Below are positions 9,371 through 19,018 of a DNA stretch of 64,000 bases, one piece after another. The DNA lies in the NCBI RefSeq assembly GCF_002849895.1, contig NZ_CP018867.1, positions 1,984,001 to 2,048,000 of the forward strand, in the 5' to 3' direction. The notes beneath the pieces are model-generated. The model was given only the letters and a program-made list of their open reading frames with translations, was not told where the DNA came from and did no database searches. The position numbers and the translations under genes are program-made. The stretch is from Companilactobacillus alimentarius DSM 20249. Lineage in GTDB: Bacteria; Bacillota; Bacilli; Lactobacillales; Lactobacillaceae. Each line of letters opens with the position of its first letter. The stretch's first letter is position 1.

Positions 9371-9862
9371 ATGCGTCATCGTAAGAAAAGTAAGAAACCT
9401 TTAATTTTAACAATTATATGTGCAATTGTAGTTTTATTGATTTTGTGTGTGGTATTTATTTTCCCATTGAATAACATGTTACGCAGTGTCACGGGAAATG
9501 ATACTCCAGGAGATAAGGCTGTTAAGTCTGAATTGGTTAAAAGGGTAAAGTCAAAGAAAACAGGTGATTCCACAAAGGATAAAAAAATTGATCGTGCTGC
9601 CAGCATTTTGGGTAAGAAAAAAATGTCAGAAATCATGGCGGCAGCTAAGAGTCAAAAAAAGACCGCTAGTCTAATCGAAGATTCTTCATCTTTGACTAGA
9701 GCACAGTCTCAAAAGGCAGCACAAGAAATTTTTTCTAATGATGAATATTCAGGCTTAAGAAAAGCGATTAACGACGGAAATTGGTATCAAGCATACCAAC
9801 AATATCAAAAACTTTCTAATAATGGAGAATTGAATCAGTTGCAACAAGACCTAAATCAGTAA
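9371..9862 (+). CDS. Hypothetical membrane-anchored or secreted protein
   Basis: I do not recognise a family. The ATG at 9371 is preferred over an in-frame GTG at 9362 because AAAGGTG lies at correct spacing before it. The 163-residue product has a very basic N-terminus (RHRKKSKK), one hydrophobic segment (PLILTIICAIVVLLILCVVF) with no obvious cleavage site, then a Lys/Ser-rich, mainly helical extracellular part. The end (NWYQAYQQYQKLSNNGELNQ) resembles the tail of small LAB proteins with helical repeats. It is monogenic and followed by a strong hairpin. Confidence 0.7.
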   Translation: MRHRKKSKKPLILTIICAIVVLLILCVVFIFPLNNMLRSVTGNDTPGDKAVKSELVKRVKSKKTGDSTKDKKIDRAASILGKKKMSEIMAAAKSQKKTASLIEDSSSLTRAQSQKAAQEIFSNDEYSGLRKAINDGNWYQAYQQYQKLSNNGELNQLQQDLNQ

Positions 9863-9880
9863 ATTCTAGGTATTAAAAGA

Positions 9881-9920
9881 CAATAATGACGATAATCGAA
9901 TACGGTTATCGTCATTATTG
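9881..9920. terminator. Perfect 15-bp-stem bidirectional hairpin
   Basis: The arms CAATAATGACGATAA and TTATCGTCATTATTG flank a 10-base loop between two convergent genes. The T tracts are modest on both sides (CTCTT on plus, TCTTTTAAT on minus). Confidence 0.7.
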
Positions 9921-10005
9921 CTCTTAAAAACAGAAGAATTTAATTTGTTTTATTAATATTGAAATACCAAAATAAGGATAATTGTATCCTAAATTTTTAT
10001 TAAAA

Positions 10006-10242
10006 TTAGGAATTTTCAGTAAATATTGGATTATTATCTTTTTTTCCGTTATCGTCATAAAAAAAAGCCTCTAACGGAATATTATACTTATGATGAATAA
10101 GCAAAATTTCCTTTTGTGTGAAACCTAGATCATCGTTTTTTCTACGAATGGTTGAGGTAGATTTGCCAAGCAAATTGGCAATATCGTTTTGACGAATGTT
10201 TTTTAATGTGAAATATGCTTTTAAATATTGATTGTTATACAT
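10006..10242 (-). CDS. Small HTH-like DNA-binding protein
   Basis: A 78-residue protein. Residues about 16-45 (NIRQNDIANLLGKSTSTIRR) fit a helix-turn-helix of the Cro/phage-repressor type, and the following segment resembles the third and fourth helices of such domains. It has no other domain. It is divergent from another small XRE protein at 10390, with a 147-bp shared control region. This cI/cro-like arrangement could be a phage or conjugative-element relic, but no phage genes are nearby. The target is unknown. Confidence 0.6.
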   Translation of the reverse strand: MYNNQYLKAYFTLKNIRQNDIANLLGKSTSTIRRKNDDLGFTQKEILLIHHKYNIPLEAFFYDDNGKKDNNPIFTENS

Positions 10243-10309
10243 AACAAATTCCTTTTTTTAAGCTTTTTCCTTAATCAAGGACAACATCATAGTAAACTAG
10301 AACCTTTAT

Positions 10310-10334
10310 TTTTTCAATAACTTTTTTTGAAAAA
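10310..10334. promoter_or_regulatory. Inverted repeat between divergent HTH genes
   Basis: The arms TTTTTCAA and TTGAAAAA are 9 bases apart in the control region between the two divergent HTH genes, a plausible autoregulatory operator. The A/T richness of the region makes a chance match possible. Confidence 0.3.
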
Positions 10335-10389
10335 TTCATATTTTAGGTTAAAATACTCATATATGAAAGGTATAGGTTGTATTTGACAT

Positions 10390-10635
10390 ATGATAACAAT
10401 TGGAAAGTACTTACGTACAAAGAGACTCTTAAATAATTTAACTTTGCAACAAGTTGTTGATCAAGCCCGGTCTAAATATAATTGTTCAACGTCAACTTCA
10501 GTATTGAGCGCAGTTGAAACTGAAAAAAATAAGATAATTGATGGTAAACTTCTATTTGTATTATCAGATCTTTACGGGATTGATTTAACCGATCTGCAAC
10601 AAGTTATTTTCAAAAATCTTTTAAAAAATAATTAA
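10390..10635 (+). CDS. Small XRE-family HTH protein
   Basis: An 81-residue protein that is essentially one XRE helix-turn-helix domain: IGKYLRTKRLLNNLTLQQVV, then a recognition-helix region with SVLSAVETEKN and a closing helix LLFVLSDLYGIDLTDL. There is no sensor domain. The ATG lacks a good ribosome-binding site (the nearest, GAAAGG, is about 20 bases away), so leaderless or alternative initiation is possible. A strong terminator follows at 10762. Confidence 0.68.
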   Translation: MITIGKYLRTKRLLNNLTLQQVVDQARSKYNCSTSTSVLSAVETEKNKIIDGKLLFVLSDLYGIDLTDLQQVIFKNLLKNN

Positions 10636-10761
10636 AAAATAATGATTTAAAGTAATTGCCTTAGTTTAATTTCTTATATAAAAAAAATAAATCGTTAATA
10701 ATAACTATATTAAATAAAAATAATAACGTTATAAATAATGGACTAGAATAAAATATTGATT

Positions 10762-10793
10762 AAAATCATCCACAAACCGGATGATTTTTTTTT
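10762..10793 (+). terminator. Rho-independent terminator
   Basis: The perfect 10-bp stem AAAATCATCC/GGATGATTTT with a 7-base loop is followed by a T9 tract. It isolates the HTH gene from the GH65 gene downstream. Confidence 0.9.
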
Positions 10794-10809
10794 AGAAAAT
10801 AAGCAATAA

Positions 10810-10823
10810 GTGAAGCGTTTCAC
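10810..10823. promoter_or_regulatory. LacI/CcpA-type operator upstream of GH65 gene
   Basis: GTGAAGCGTTTCAC is an almost perfect palindrome centred on CG, the shape of a LacI-family operator. It shares only the AAGCGTTT core with the cre consensus, so a dedicated LacI/MalR-type repressor is as likely as CcpA. It lies about 100 bp before the GH65 start. No LacI gene is in the window. Confidence 0.4.
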
Positions 10824-10923
10824 ATCTATCGAAAAAAATCCTACAATGTAGAAGAGGATATAATTAAATAAATATTATACAGACATTGAGGGAAAATTAT
10901 TTTTCGTGAATGGATGGTGAAAT

Positions 10924-13275
10924 ATGAAATATTGTGTAGATACTAAGGAAAACGACAATTGGTATATTGGAACTGAAAAGTTCAATCCGCAGGCTATAGA
11001 TAAATCAGAAACGGTTATGTTTCAAGGAAATGGTTATTTAGGTATTCGGGCGGCACCAGAGGAAAAATCCTTATGTGAAAAGCGTGATATGTTTGTTGCT
11101 GGTACTTTTGATGCTTTTAAAGATGAAGTGACCGAATTACCAAATTTGCCTGATATTTTAAATATTCGTGTGAAGATAAATCAACAATTATTCTCTTTGA
11201 GTGCTGGAACTATTCAAAACTATCAAAAATATCTTAATTTAAAAGATGGTGAATTAATTCACAAATTCGATTGGCTAATAGCTGATCAAAAAATTAGTTT
11301 TAAATTTTCAAGATTTATTTCGATGAGTGATAAGCATCTATTTGTTTCTAAAGTGGAAATAATCTCTAAACAAAACGATGTGAATGTTCAAATAGTCTCA
11401 GGAATTGATGGACAAGTTTCTAATAGTGGTACGCAACACTTGGTTGAAGGCGACAAACGTCTCTTCGACGATAAAATTATGCAATTTAAAGAACAAACTC
11501 AGCAATCAGGAATTAAATTCATTTTTAATGTTGAACATAAGTCTTATATTGATGAAGTCCTATTAAATAATAAATCCAATATTAAAATGAATCGGAGACA
11601 GATTTTTGATAATTATGATGTGGATTTAATGAAGAATCAAAAATTTACTTTTGTTAAGTATGCCAATGTTTACACGAGTATTGATGGAGACACCGAGGAG
11701 GACGATATTTCGGATGTGTCGATTCAAGATATGAAGAAGAACTGTCTTTTTAATTATGCGGAATTGCTGAATAAATCAATTCGGGCTTGGAATACTGAGA
11801 TTTGGCAAAGAAGTTTAGTTGAAATTAAAGCTGACGATAATAAGCCCCAAGTTGCTGTCAACTTTGCTCGCTACCAATTAGCCGCCAATACGCCTCCAGA
11901 TTCCAGAATGAATATAGGTTCAAAAGGTCTGACTGGTGAAGGATATAAGGGTCATACTTTTTGGGATACTGAAATTTTTATGATGCCATATTTTATTTTT
12001 ACAATGCCAGAAGTGGCAAGAAATCTCTTAAGGTATAGATATTTAGGATTAGATGGTGCTAGAAAGAAAGCTAAATCTAATGGTTATCAGGGTGCCCAAT
12101 TTCCATGGGAGTCCGCTTGGCCAACTGATGGGGAAATGACGCCACCATGGGGTTCAGTGGATATCGTTACTGGAAAACCGATGAAGGTCTTATCAGGCTT
12201 TTTGGAACAACATGTTACTAGTGACGTTGTGATTGCGGTAATGGAGTATTTGTACGCAACCGAGGATAAGAAGTTTGCAGAAGAAATGGGCTATGAAATC
12301 ATTTTGGATGCTGCTAAGTTTTGGAATAGTCGCCTGGAATGGAATGATGAGCAGAAATATTTTGAAATCAAGAATGTCATTGGTCCAGATGAATATAAGG
12401 AACATGTTAATAACAATGCCTTTACGAATTTTACTGCCTATTGGTGCATTCAAAAGGCAATTTCAATTGTGGGATTGTTGAAAAATAGTGAACCTGAAAT
12501 TTATGATGAATTGAATTATAAATTAAATCTTGATGATATTTATCAGGATTGGTTAGCTAAGGTTGATTTGATTTACTTGCCAAAGGCTAATGACAATAAT
12601 GTTATTCCAGAAGATGATACTTATTTACAAAAGCCAGTCATTGCGGTTGATAAATATCAATCTACTGGTGGACATGCCAAAATATTTAAGGATTATGATT
12701 TAAAAGAGGTTGATAAGCTACAGGTCACGAAACAAGCTGATGTCTTATTATTAATATATTTGTTTGAAGACATGTTTAATAAAAAGATTGAAAAGGCTAA
12801 TTGGGATTATTATGAGCCAAAGACGACACATGATTCGTCTCTATCATTAGCTACCCACGCAATCTTGGCGAGTGATTTGCATTTAGAAAAAATCGCATAT
12901 AAATATTTTGAAAGAGCCTGTGAAGTTGATTTAGGAACTCACTTGGGTAAAGTGACTCAAGGATTGCATATGGGCGCCACTGGTGGAATCTGGAATATGG
13001 TTGTTGAAGGATTCGGTGGTCTTAGAGTTTTGGATAGTAAATTGAGAATTGAGCCTAATCTTCCTAAATCTTGGAATAGTTTGCAATATCAGATTAACTG
13101 GCACAATAGTTTGGTTAGGGTCTTAATTGATAAGAACAAACTTAAAATCTCGGTTATGGGTGAAGGCATTAAATTTATCAATCATGATAAAATCTATCAG
13201 GTTCAGGCTAATTCAAAATTGGAATTGCCTATATCTGATGAGGTCACTGTGGAAAAAGAAAATGATAACAATTAA
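10924..13275 (+). CDS. Glycoside hydrolase family 65 disaccharide phosphorylase
   Basis: A 783-residue cytoplasmic enzyme that cleaves an alpha-linked glucose disaccharide with phosphate to give beta-glucose 1-phosphate and glucose. It has the GH65 N-terminal beta-sandwich (about 1-270), a linker helix, an (alpha/alpha)6 barrel and a C-terminal beta-sheet cap. The catalytic acid is Glu490 in IGPDEYKEHV; GHTFWDTEIFMMPYF forms the substrate pocket; TTHDSSLS and ATGGIWNM bind phosphate. Specificity (maltose, trehalose, kojibiose, nigerose) cannot be read off. The SD GGATGG precedes the ATG. It stands alone: no beta-phosphoglucomutase or maltose transporter adjoins it, unlike a typical map operon. 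Confidence 0.88.
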   Translation: MKYCVDTKENDNWYIGTEKFNPQAIDKSETVMFQGNGYLGIRAAPEEKSLCEKRDMFVAGTFDAFKDEVTELPNLPDILNIRVKINQQLFSLSAGTIQNYQKYLNLKDGELIHKFDWLIADQKISFKFSRFISMSDKHLFVSKVEIISKQNDVNVQIVSGIDGQVSNSGTQHLVEGDKRLFDDKIMQFKEQTQQSGIKFIFNVEHKSYIDEVLLNNKSNIKMNRRQIFDNYDVDLMKNQKFTFVKYANVYTSIDGDTEEDDISDVSIQDMKKNCLFNYAELLNKSIRAWNTEIWQRSLVEIKADDNKPQVAVNFARYQLAANTPPDSRMNIGSKGLTGEGYKGHTFWDTEIFMMPYFIFTMPEVARNLLRYRYLGLDGARKKAKSNGYQGAQFPWESAWPTDGEMTPPWGSVDIVTGKPMKVLSGFLEQHVTSDVVIAVMEYLYATEDKKFAEEMGYEIILDAAKFWNSRLEWNDEQKYFEIKNVIGPDEYKEHVNNNAFTNFTAYWCIQKAISIVGLLKNSEPEIYDELNYKLNLDDIYQDWLAKVDLIYLPKANDNNVIPEDDTYLQKPVIAVDKYQSTGGHAKIFKDYDLKEVDKLQVTKQADVLLLIYLFEDMFNKKIEKANWDYYEPKTTHDSSLSLATHAILASDLHLEKIAYKYFERACEVDLGTHLGKVTQGLHMGATGGIWNMVVEGFGGLRVLDSKLRIEPNLPKSWNSLQYQINWHNSLVRVLIDKNKLKISVMGEGIKFINHDKIYQVQANSKLELPISDEVTVEKENDNN

Positions 13276-13282
13276 TTATTAA

Positions 13283-13332
13283 AGAATGCTTCATAATTAT
13301 TAGATAGAGTCTATTAATTGTGAGGCATTTTT
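13283..13332 (+). terminator. Terminator resembling the IS end hairpin
   Basis: A hairpin from AATGCTTCATAATTATTAGA to its complement, followed by TTTTT, ends the GH65 transcript. The same sequence pattern (GCTTCATAATT-TTAGA) makes up one end of the two IS copies at 30446-31969 and 34697-36220, so this may be a decayed IS end now serving as terminator. Confidence 0.75.
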
Positions 13333-13408
13333 ATGTTTAGTTATAAAAATATCACTATCCAAGGAACTTCTATAATAGAATGGTGTTAATAAGGTAGGAG
13401 GATAAGTT

Positions 13409-14221
13409 ATGGTAAGAGTAGCGATAATAACAGGAATTTCTTCAGGAATGGGTCGTGCGGCAGCACTATATTTTCAGAAACAAGGCTTTGAAGTTTACGG
13501 TGGAGCTCGGCGTGTGGAACGTTTGGTAGATTTAAAGGAGCAGGGAATTCACACTCAGGTTTTGGATGTGACGGATAAAATTTCGGTACGTGCCTTAGTT
13601 GATCGTACTATCAGTGAACAAAATCGGATTGATGTTTTGATCAATAATGCTGGTTATGGAGAATTTGGTCCAATTGAAGAGGTACCAGTTGAGAATGCTC
13701 AAAAACAATTCAATGTTAACCTGTTTGGAGCTGATCGGATTACACAATTTGTTTTGCCTAAGATGAGACAACAGGGGTTTGGCAGAATCGTTAATATTTC
13801 ATCAGTAGGTTCCAATATTTATAGTCCACTAGGTGGTTGGTATTACACTACTAAGGCTAGTTTGAATATGTGGAGCGATGTTTTGGATCAAGAGGTTAAA
13901 CAATTTGGAATTCGTTCGGTAATCGTGCAACCGGGGATGACTAAATCAGAGTGGAGTAAGATTGCTTTTAAAAATGCTAAAAAGAATTTGGAGGATAATT
14001 CTCCTTATACTGGTCTGTTAAATAAGACAGAGGATCTATTCTCAAAAATCAATGGTAGTGAAGCTACGTCAGAGGACTTAGCTAAAGTATTTTATCAAGC
14101 TGCAACTGATATAAAGCCAAAACGCCGTTATTACCATTCAATCGTGGATCACGGTATAGTTATGGTAGCTCGAACGATGCCTAATACTTATCGTGCTATC
14201 TTGTCTAAAGTGATGAAATAG
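13409..14221 (+). CDS. Short-chain dehydrogenase/reductase
   Basis: A 270-residue classical SDR. The cofactor motif GISSGMG is at residues 9-15, NNAGYGEFG (about 84-92) is the conserved NAG turn, and the catalytic Ser is in NISSVGS, followed by YYTTKASL (Tyr-x3-Lys). Arg residues after the first beta-strand (GGARRVERL) favour NADP(H). The substrate is unknown. The AGGAGG site is excellent. It lies 10 bp upstream of the RpiR gene, so the two are probably co-transcribed at the head of the beta-glucoside locus. Confidence 0.86.
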   Translation: MVRVAIITGISSGMGRAAALYFQKQGFEVYGGARRVERLVDLKEQGIHTQVLDVTDKISVRALVDRTISEQNRIDVLINNAGYGEFGPIEEVPVENAQKQFNVNLFGADRITQFVLPKMRQQGFGRIVNISSVGSNIYSPLGGWYYTTKASLNMWSDVLDQEVKQFGIRSVIVQPGMTKSEWSKIAFKNAKKNLEDNSPYTGLLNKTEDLFSKINGSEATSEDLAKVFYQAATDIKPKRRYYHSIVDHGIVMVARTMPNTYRAILSKVMK

Positions 14222-14231
14222 AGGTGGAACA

Positions 14232-14975
14232 ATGGCCTTTTTTGGATTTAAGGATATTGATAAATTGTCTGAAGTGGATATGGCAATTTATCGTTATATT
14301 GTAGATCATGATGAGCAGGTACCTTTGATGAGAGTACGCGATATGGCTAAGGGAGCGCATGTATCTAATTCCTCAGTTATGCGATTTATTCATAAAATTG
14401 GTTATAATAGCTTTCCTGAATTTAAGGTTTCATTTAAAAATGAAAATCAGGACTTGATGCGTTCACAGCAAAATATTTTGAATATTTTCACACGGGATGC
14501 ATTCCCACATGATATTGAGAAAACTATTAAACTAGTAGCTCATTTGATGCTGGATGCTGACAACATTGTTTTCTTTGGTATGGGTGGTTCAGGTGCAATT
14601 GCAGAATATGGTGCCAGACAAGCGGCTTCATTAGGATTTAATTCATTTGCAGTAAAAGATCCATTCTATCCTCTGATAGCACAGTTACAAAATACTTCTA
14701 ATAATGTCATCATTACGTTATCAGTTTCGGGGAAGACTAGTGAAATCGTGGAGACATTAAATAATTTCGTTAATAGTCCAGATACTATTTTAATTAGTGT
14801 GACTGGCAATATAGAAAGTCCGGTTGCTCGAATAGGAAGATATGCTTTAACATACAATGTTCCAGAAACACGGATTCATAAATATTATGATTTAACCAGT
14901 CAAGTCCCTTGCGTATATATTGTTGATGGCTTATTAATGGAGCTACATAATCAGGATATTGAACGACAAAAATAA
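14232..14975 (+). CDS. RpiR-family transcriptional regulator (HTH_6 + SIS)
   Basis: A 247-residue sugar-phosphate-responsive regulator. The N-terminal winged HTH is at about residues 20-75 (MRVRDMAKGAHVSNSSVMRF). A SIS domain, which binds phosphosugars, begins at about 105 (IVFFGMGGSGAIAEYGARQA) and includes ITLSVSGKTSE. The next genes are a PTS permease and a 6-phospho-beta-glucosidase, so a 6-phosphoglucoside is the likely effector. The GAGGTGG site lies close to the ATG. Activation or repression cannot be decided. Confidence 0.88.
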   Translation: MAFFGFKDIDKLSEVDMAIYRYIVDHDEQVPLMRVRDMAKGAHVSNSSVMRFIHKIGYNSFPEFKVSFKNENQDLMRSQQNILNIFTRDAFPHDIEKTIKLVAHLMLDADNIVFFGMGGSGAIAEYGARQAASLGFNSFAVKDPFYPLIAQLQNTSNNVIITLSVSGKTSEIVETLNNFVNSPDTILISVTGNIESPVARIGRYALTYNVPETRIHKYYDLTSQVPCVYIVDGLLMELHNQDIERQK

Positions 14976-15036
14976 TAAAATTTAGGAACACTATGTATCA
15001 AGTATGAAATATCTGTCAAAGGATAGGTACAGCAAG

Positions 15037-15084
15037 TCAGAACGCTTACAAAGTATTCACATTTTGTAAGCGCTTTTTTATACT
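15037..15084 (+). promoter_or_regulatory. Paired cre-like sites forming a hairpin, with promoter, before PTS EIIC
   Basis: On the minus strand TGTAAGCGTTCTGA (15037-15050) matches the cre consensus TGWAANCGNTNWCA at 13 of 14 positions. On the plus strand TGTAAGCGCTTTTT (15065-15078) matches 12 of 14. They face each other, so the DNA also forms a 10-bp stem (CGCTTACAAA/TTTGTAAGCG) followed by CTTTTTT, able to terminate the rpiR transcript. TTCACA (15056-15061) with TATACT (15079-15084), spaced 17, could be the promoter of the EIIC operon, with the second cre inside it. CcpA repression is inferred. Confidence 0.6.
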
Positions 15085-15118
15085 GTATACGTAATCAAAT
15101 AAAGGGGGATTCAATATT

Positions 15119-16507
15119 ATGATGAACAGTTTTAATGCGTTCATGGAAAAACATATTATTCCGTTTGCTACTAAGCTGAATGAACAAAGACACATAGCGG
15201 CAATTCGTGATGCTTTCATGTACACATTTCCAATTACAATGGCAGCTTCATTAGTCATTTTGATTAATAATCTTATTTTTTCAAAACAAGGTTTCATTGC
15301 CCAAATTTTATTCTTACCGAAATTTTTCCCACATTTAGAAGAGGCTCAAAAGCTTCTTACTTCTGTAACTAATGGAACAATGAATATTCTTTCCATTTTT
15401 ATTGCTTATCTAGTTGCTAGAAATCTAGCTAAGTATTTTAAAGCCGATGATATGTTGGTCGGGATGACCGGAATTGCTGTCTTTATGATTATGTATTCAC
15501 CTTCAATTGTAAAAGGCGGTATTACATACTTGCCAACAACTTATCTAGGTGCTCAAGGCTTATTCGTTGCCATGCTTTGTGGTGGTTTAGTTGGTGAATT
15601 TCTACCGAGATTAACTAAAATCAAGAAATTACAAATTAAAATGCCAGATATGGTACCACCTGCCGTTGCTCGTTCGTTCAACGGCTTGATTCCAATCGTT
15701 TTCGTTATTATGGTTGCCTCAATTTTGAATTACTTTGTTTCACTGATAGCACCAGGCGGAATCAATGATGTTATTTATAAGTCAATTCAAACACCATTAA
15801 CACATATTGGGGTTAATTTATATGGCGTTATCATTATTGCTATTGTTCAAAATCTATTGTGGCTCGTGGGTATTCACGGTCCAAATACTTTGAATGCTTT
15901 GAGATCAATGATTTTTACTGAAGCTGATATGAGTAATCAAACATATATTAACCTTCATGGTGTTGTAGGGGTTCCACATCGTGTTACTTGGGGTATTTTA
16001 AATGATGTTTTCGCTAATATGGGTGGTTCTGGTATGACATTAGGTCTTATCATTGCGATTTTCTTAGTATCGAGAAGAAAAGATTACCGTGCCATTGCAA
16101 AGCTTGCTTTTGTTCCAGGACTGTTTAATATTAATGAACCATTAATGTTTGGTTTACCAATCGTTTTAAATCCAATCATGGCTATTCCGTTTGTATTAAC
16201 GCCAGTTGTCAATATTCTAGTTGGATACTTTGTAACTGTAGTATTTAATTGGATACCATCGCCAGCTATAGGGATGACTTGGACGACGCCAGGACCGTTG
16301 ATGCCGTTCTTAGGTACTGGTGGTAATTTATTAGGATTAGTAATTGGTTTTGTCTGTTTAGGAATCTCGGTAGCAATGTATTTCCCATTTGTTTTAGCTG
16401 CTAATAAAATGGCTATTCCTGATGATGAAGATACTAAAAAAGAAGAAAAAGAAAAAATCGAAAAAGGTGCCAATGATGAAGATATCAACGGTACAGTTGA
16501 AGCTTAA
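15119..16507 (+). CDS. PTS cellobiose/beta-glucoside-type permease EIIC
   Basis: A 462-residue polytopic membrane protein of the lactose/cellobiose EIIC family (CelB/LicC-like) that moves the sugar while EIIB phosphorylates it. Hallmarks are the N-terminal HIAAIRDAFMYTFPITMAAS, the central PDMVPPAVARSF, GIHGPN, and NINEPLMFGLPIVLNP near the substrate site. About 10 TM segments are visible and the C-terminal tail is charged. There are no EIIA or EIIB domains or genes here, so those must be supplied from elsewhere. The GGGGG site lies before two adjacent ATGs (15119, 15122). It heads an operon with GH1 and ROK genes. Confidence 0.92.
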   Translation: MMNSFNAFMEKHIIPFATKLNEQRHIAAIRDAFMYTFPITMAASLVILINNLIFSKQGFIAQILFLPKFFPHLEEAQKLLTSVTNGTMNILSIFIAYLVARNLAKYFKADDMLVGMTGIAVFMIMYSPSIVKGGITYLPTTYLGAQGLFVAMLCGGLVGEFLPRLTKIKKLQIKMPDMVPPAVARSFNGLIPIVFVIMVASILNYFVSLIAPGGINDVIYKSIQTPLTHIGVNLYGVIIIAIVQNLLWLVGIHGPNTLNALRSMIFTEADMSNQTYINLHGVVGVPHRVTWGILNDVFANMGGSGMTLGLIIAIFLVSRRKDYRAIAKLAFVPGLFNINEPLMFGLPIVLNPIMAIPFVLTPVVNILVGYFVTVVFNWIPSPAIGMTWTTPGPLMPFLGTGGNLLGLVIGFVCLGISVAMYFPFVLAANKMAIPDDEDTKKEEKEKIEKGANDEDINGTVEA

Positions 16508-16544
16508 TTATAACGGCTATATAACGAAGGCGTAACGCAATTGA

Positions 16545-17993
<1,449 letters not shown>

Positions 17994-17994
17994 A

Positions 17995-18894
17995 ATGAAA
18001 AAATATGTAGGTTTAGATATCGGTGGTACTTCTGTTAAATATGGACTAGTTGATGAAAATGGGGTTGTCTCTAATAAAGATCACTTTGAAACTAATAGTG
18101 ATGATCAAAAAGCTTTGTTAAATGATTTAACAGCTGCGGTGAAAAAAATTCAAGCAATCGACCAAGATGTTCTAGGAATTGGTGTCAGTATGCCGGGAGT
18201 GGTGCAAGCGGATGGTTTCTTGACTACTTCGGGAGCTGTAAAATGTTTTACCGGAATCAATTTAGCACAACTATTGAAAGAAAGAACTGGTCTACCGGCA
18301 AAAATAGAAAATGATGCTAACGCTGCGGCGATTGCTGAAAAGTGGATTGGTTCTGCTCAGGGAATTCATAATTATATCGGTTTAGTGTTGGGAACCGGCG
18401 TCGGTGGTGCTTTGATTATCAATGATCAGATTTATCGTGGTGCGCATGCTCGTTCTGGTGAGTTTGGTTGGATGATTGTTGAAGATGATGATATTGATGT
18501 TGAAATGGGTAGCTTGAACTTTCGTGGTGCGACTGTTATTGGCTTAATCAGGCGTTATAATCAATTCAGTAGACAAAGAGTTGATGACGCAAGAATTATT
18601 TTTCAACGTGCTGATGATGGAGAAACTTTGGCTAAAAATGTTTTGAAAAGTTATTATCATAGTTTAGCGAAGGGAATCATCAATTTAGAAGTCTCCTTTG
18701 ATCCTGAACTTGTTATCATTGGTGGTGGAATCAGTAATAATACTGAATTTTTGAATAATCTCAATAAAACGATTGAGAAAGTAAAAGCTACTCATAATAG
18801 TATTAAAGATTTAGATTTACCATTAGTTAAAGCGGCTAAGTTGAAAAATGATGCCGGGATGATTGGTGCCGTCTACCAATTTATTAATGCTTAA
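17995..18894 (+). CDS. ROK-family sugar kinase lacking the zinc motif
   Basis: A 299-residue protein with the ATP phosphate-1 motif at the N-terminus (GLDIGGTSVKYGL), phosphate-2 at VLGTGVGGALI, and catalytic Asp in IENDANAAA. There is no N-terminal HTH, so it is an enzyme rather than a NagC-type repressor. The usual ROK zinc motif (Cys-x-Cys-x4-Cys after GEFGH) is absent; GEFGWMIV is followed by no cysteines. This fits zinc-less ROKs such as beta-glucoside kinases. It probably phosphorylates glucose or a glucoside released by the GH1 enzyme. Confidence 0.83.
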   Translation: MKKYVGLDIGGTSVKYGLVDENGVVSNKDHFETNSDDQKALLNDLTAAVKKIQAIDQDVLGIGVSMPGVVQADGFLTTSGAVKCFTGINLAQLLKERTGLPAKIENDANAAAIAEKWIGSAQGIHNYIGLVLGTGVGGALIINDQIYRGAHARSGEFGWMIVEDDDIDVEMGSLNFRGATVIGLIRRYNQFSRQRVDDARIIFQRADDGETLAKNVLKSYYHSLAKGIINLEVSFDPELVIIGGGISNNTEFLNNLNKTIEKVKATHNSIKDLDLPLVKAAKLKNDAGMIGAVYQFINA

Positions 18895-18907
18895 TTATTT
18901 ATAATAG

Positions 18908-18950
18908 AAACTCATTAGTGGAAATTTCCTATAAACTGATGAGTTTTTTT
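18908..18950 (+). terminator. Rho-independent terminator
   Basis: The arms AAACTCATTAGT and AACTGATGAGTTT flank a loop and are followed by T7, ending the EIIC-GH1-ROK operon. The following TTTCGATTCGAAA (18952-18964) is a short palindrome in the likely promoter region of the next gene. Confidence 0.8.
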
Positions 18951-19018
18951 GTTTCGATTCGAAAAATTGCTAGTAAACTGAAGTTGTACAAAAATTTTTG
19001 ACTAAATGAGGGAAACTT

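Noticed and set aside
10810..10823. Canonical cre site before the GH65 gene
   Set aside because: Only the AAGCGTTT core fits; the outer TG and CA positions do not align, so it is reported as a LacI-type operator instead.
16084..16488. 134-residue antisense ORF within the PTS EIIC gene
   Set aside because: It lies fully opposite a conserved EIIC coding region and has no recognisable motif.
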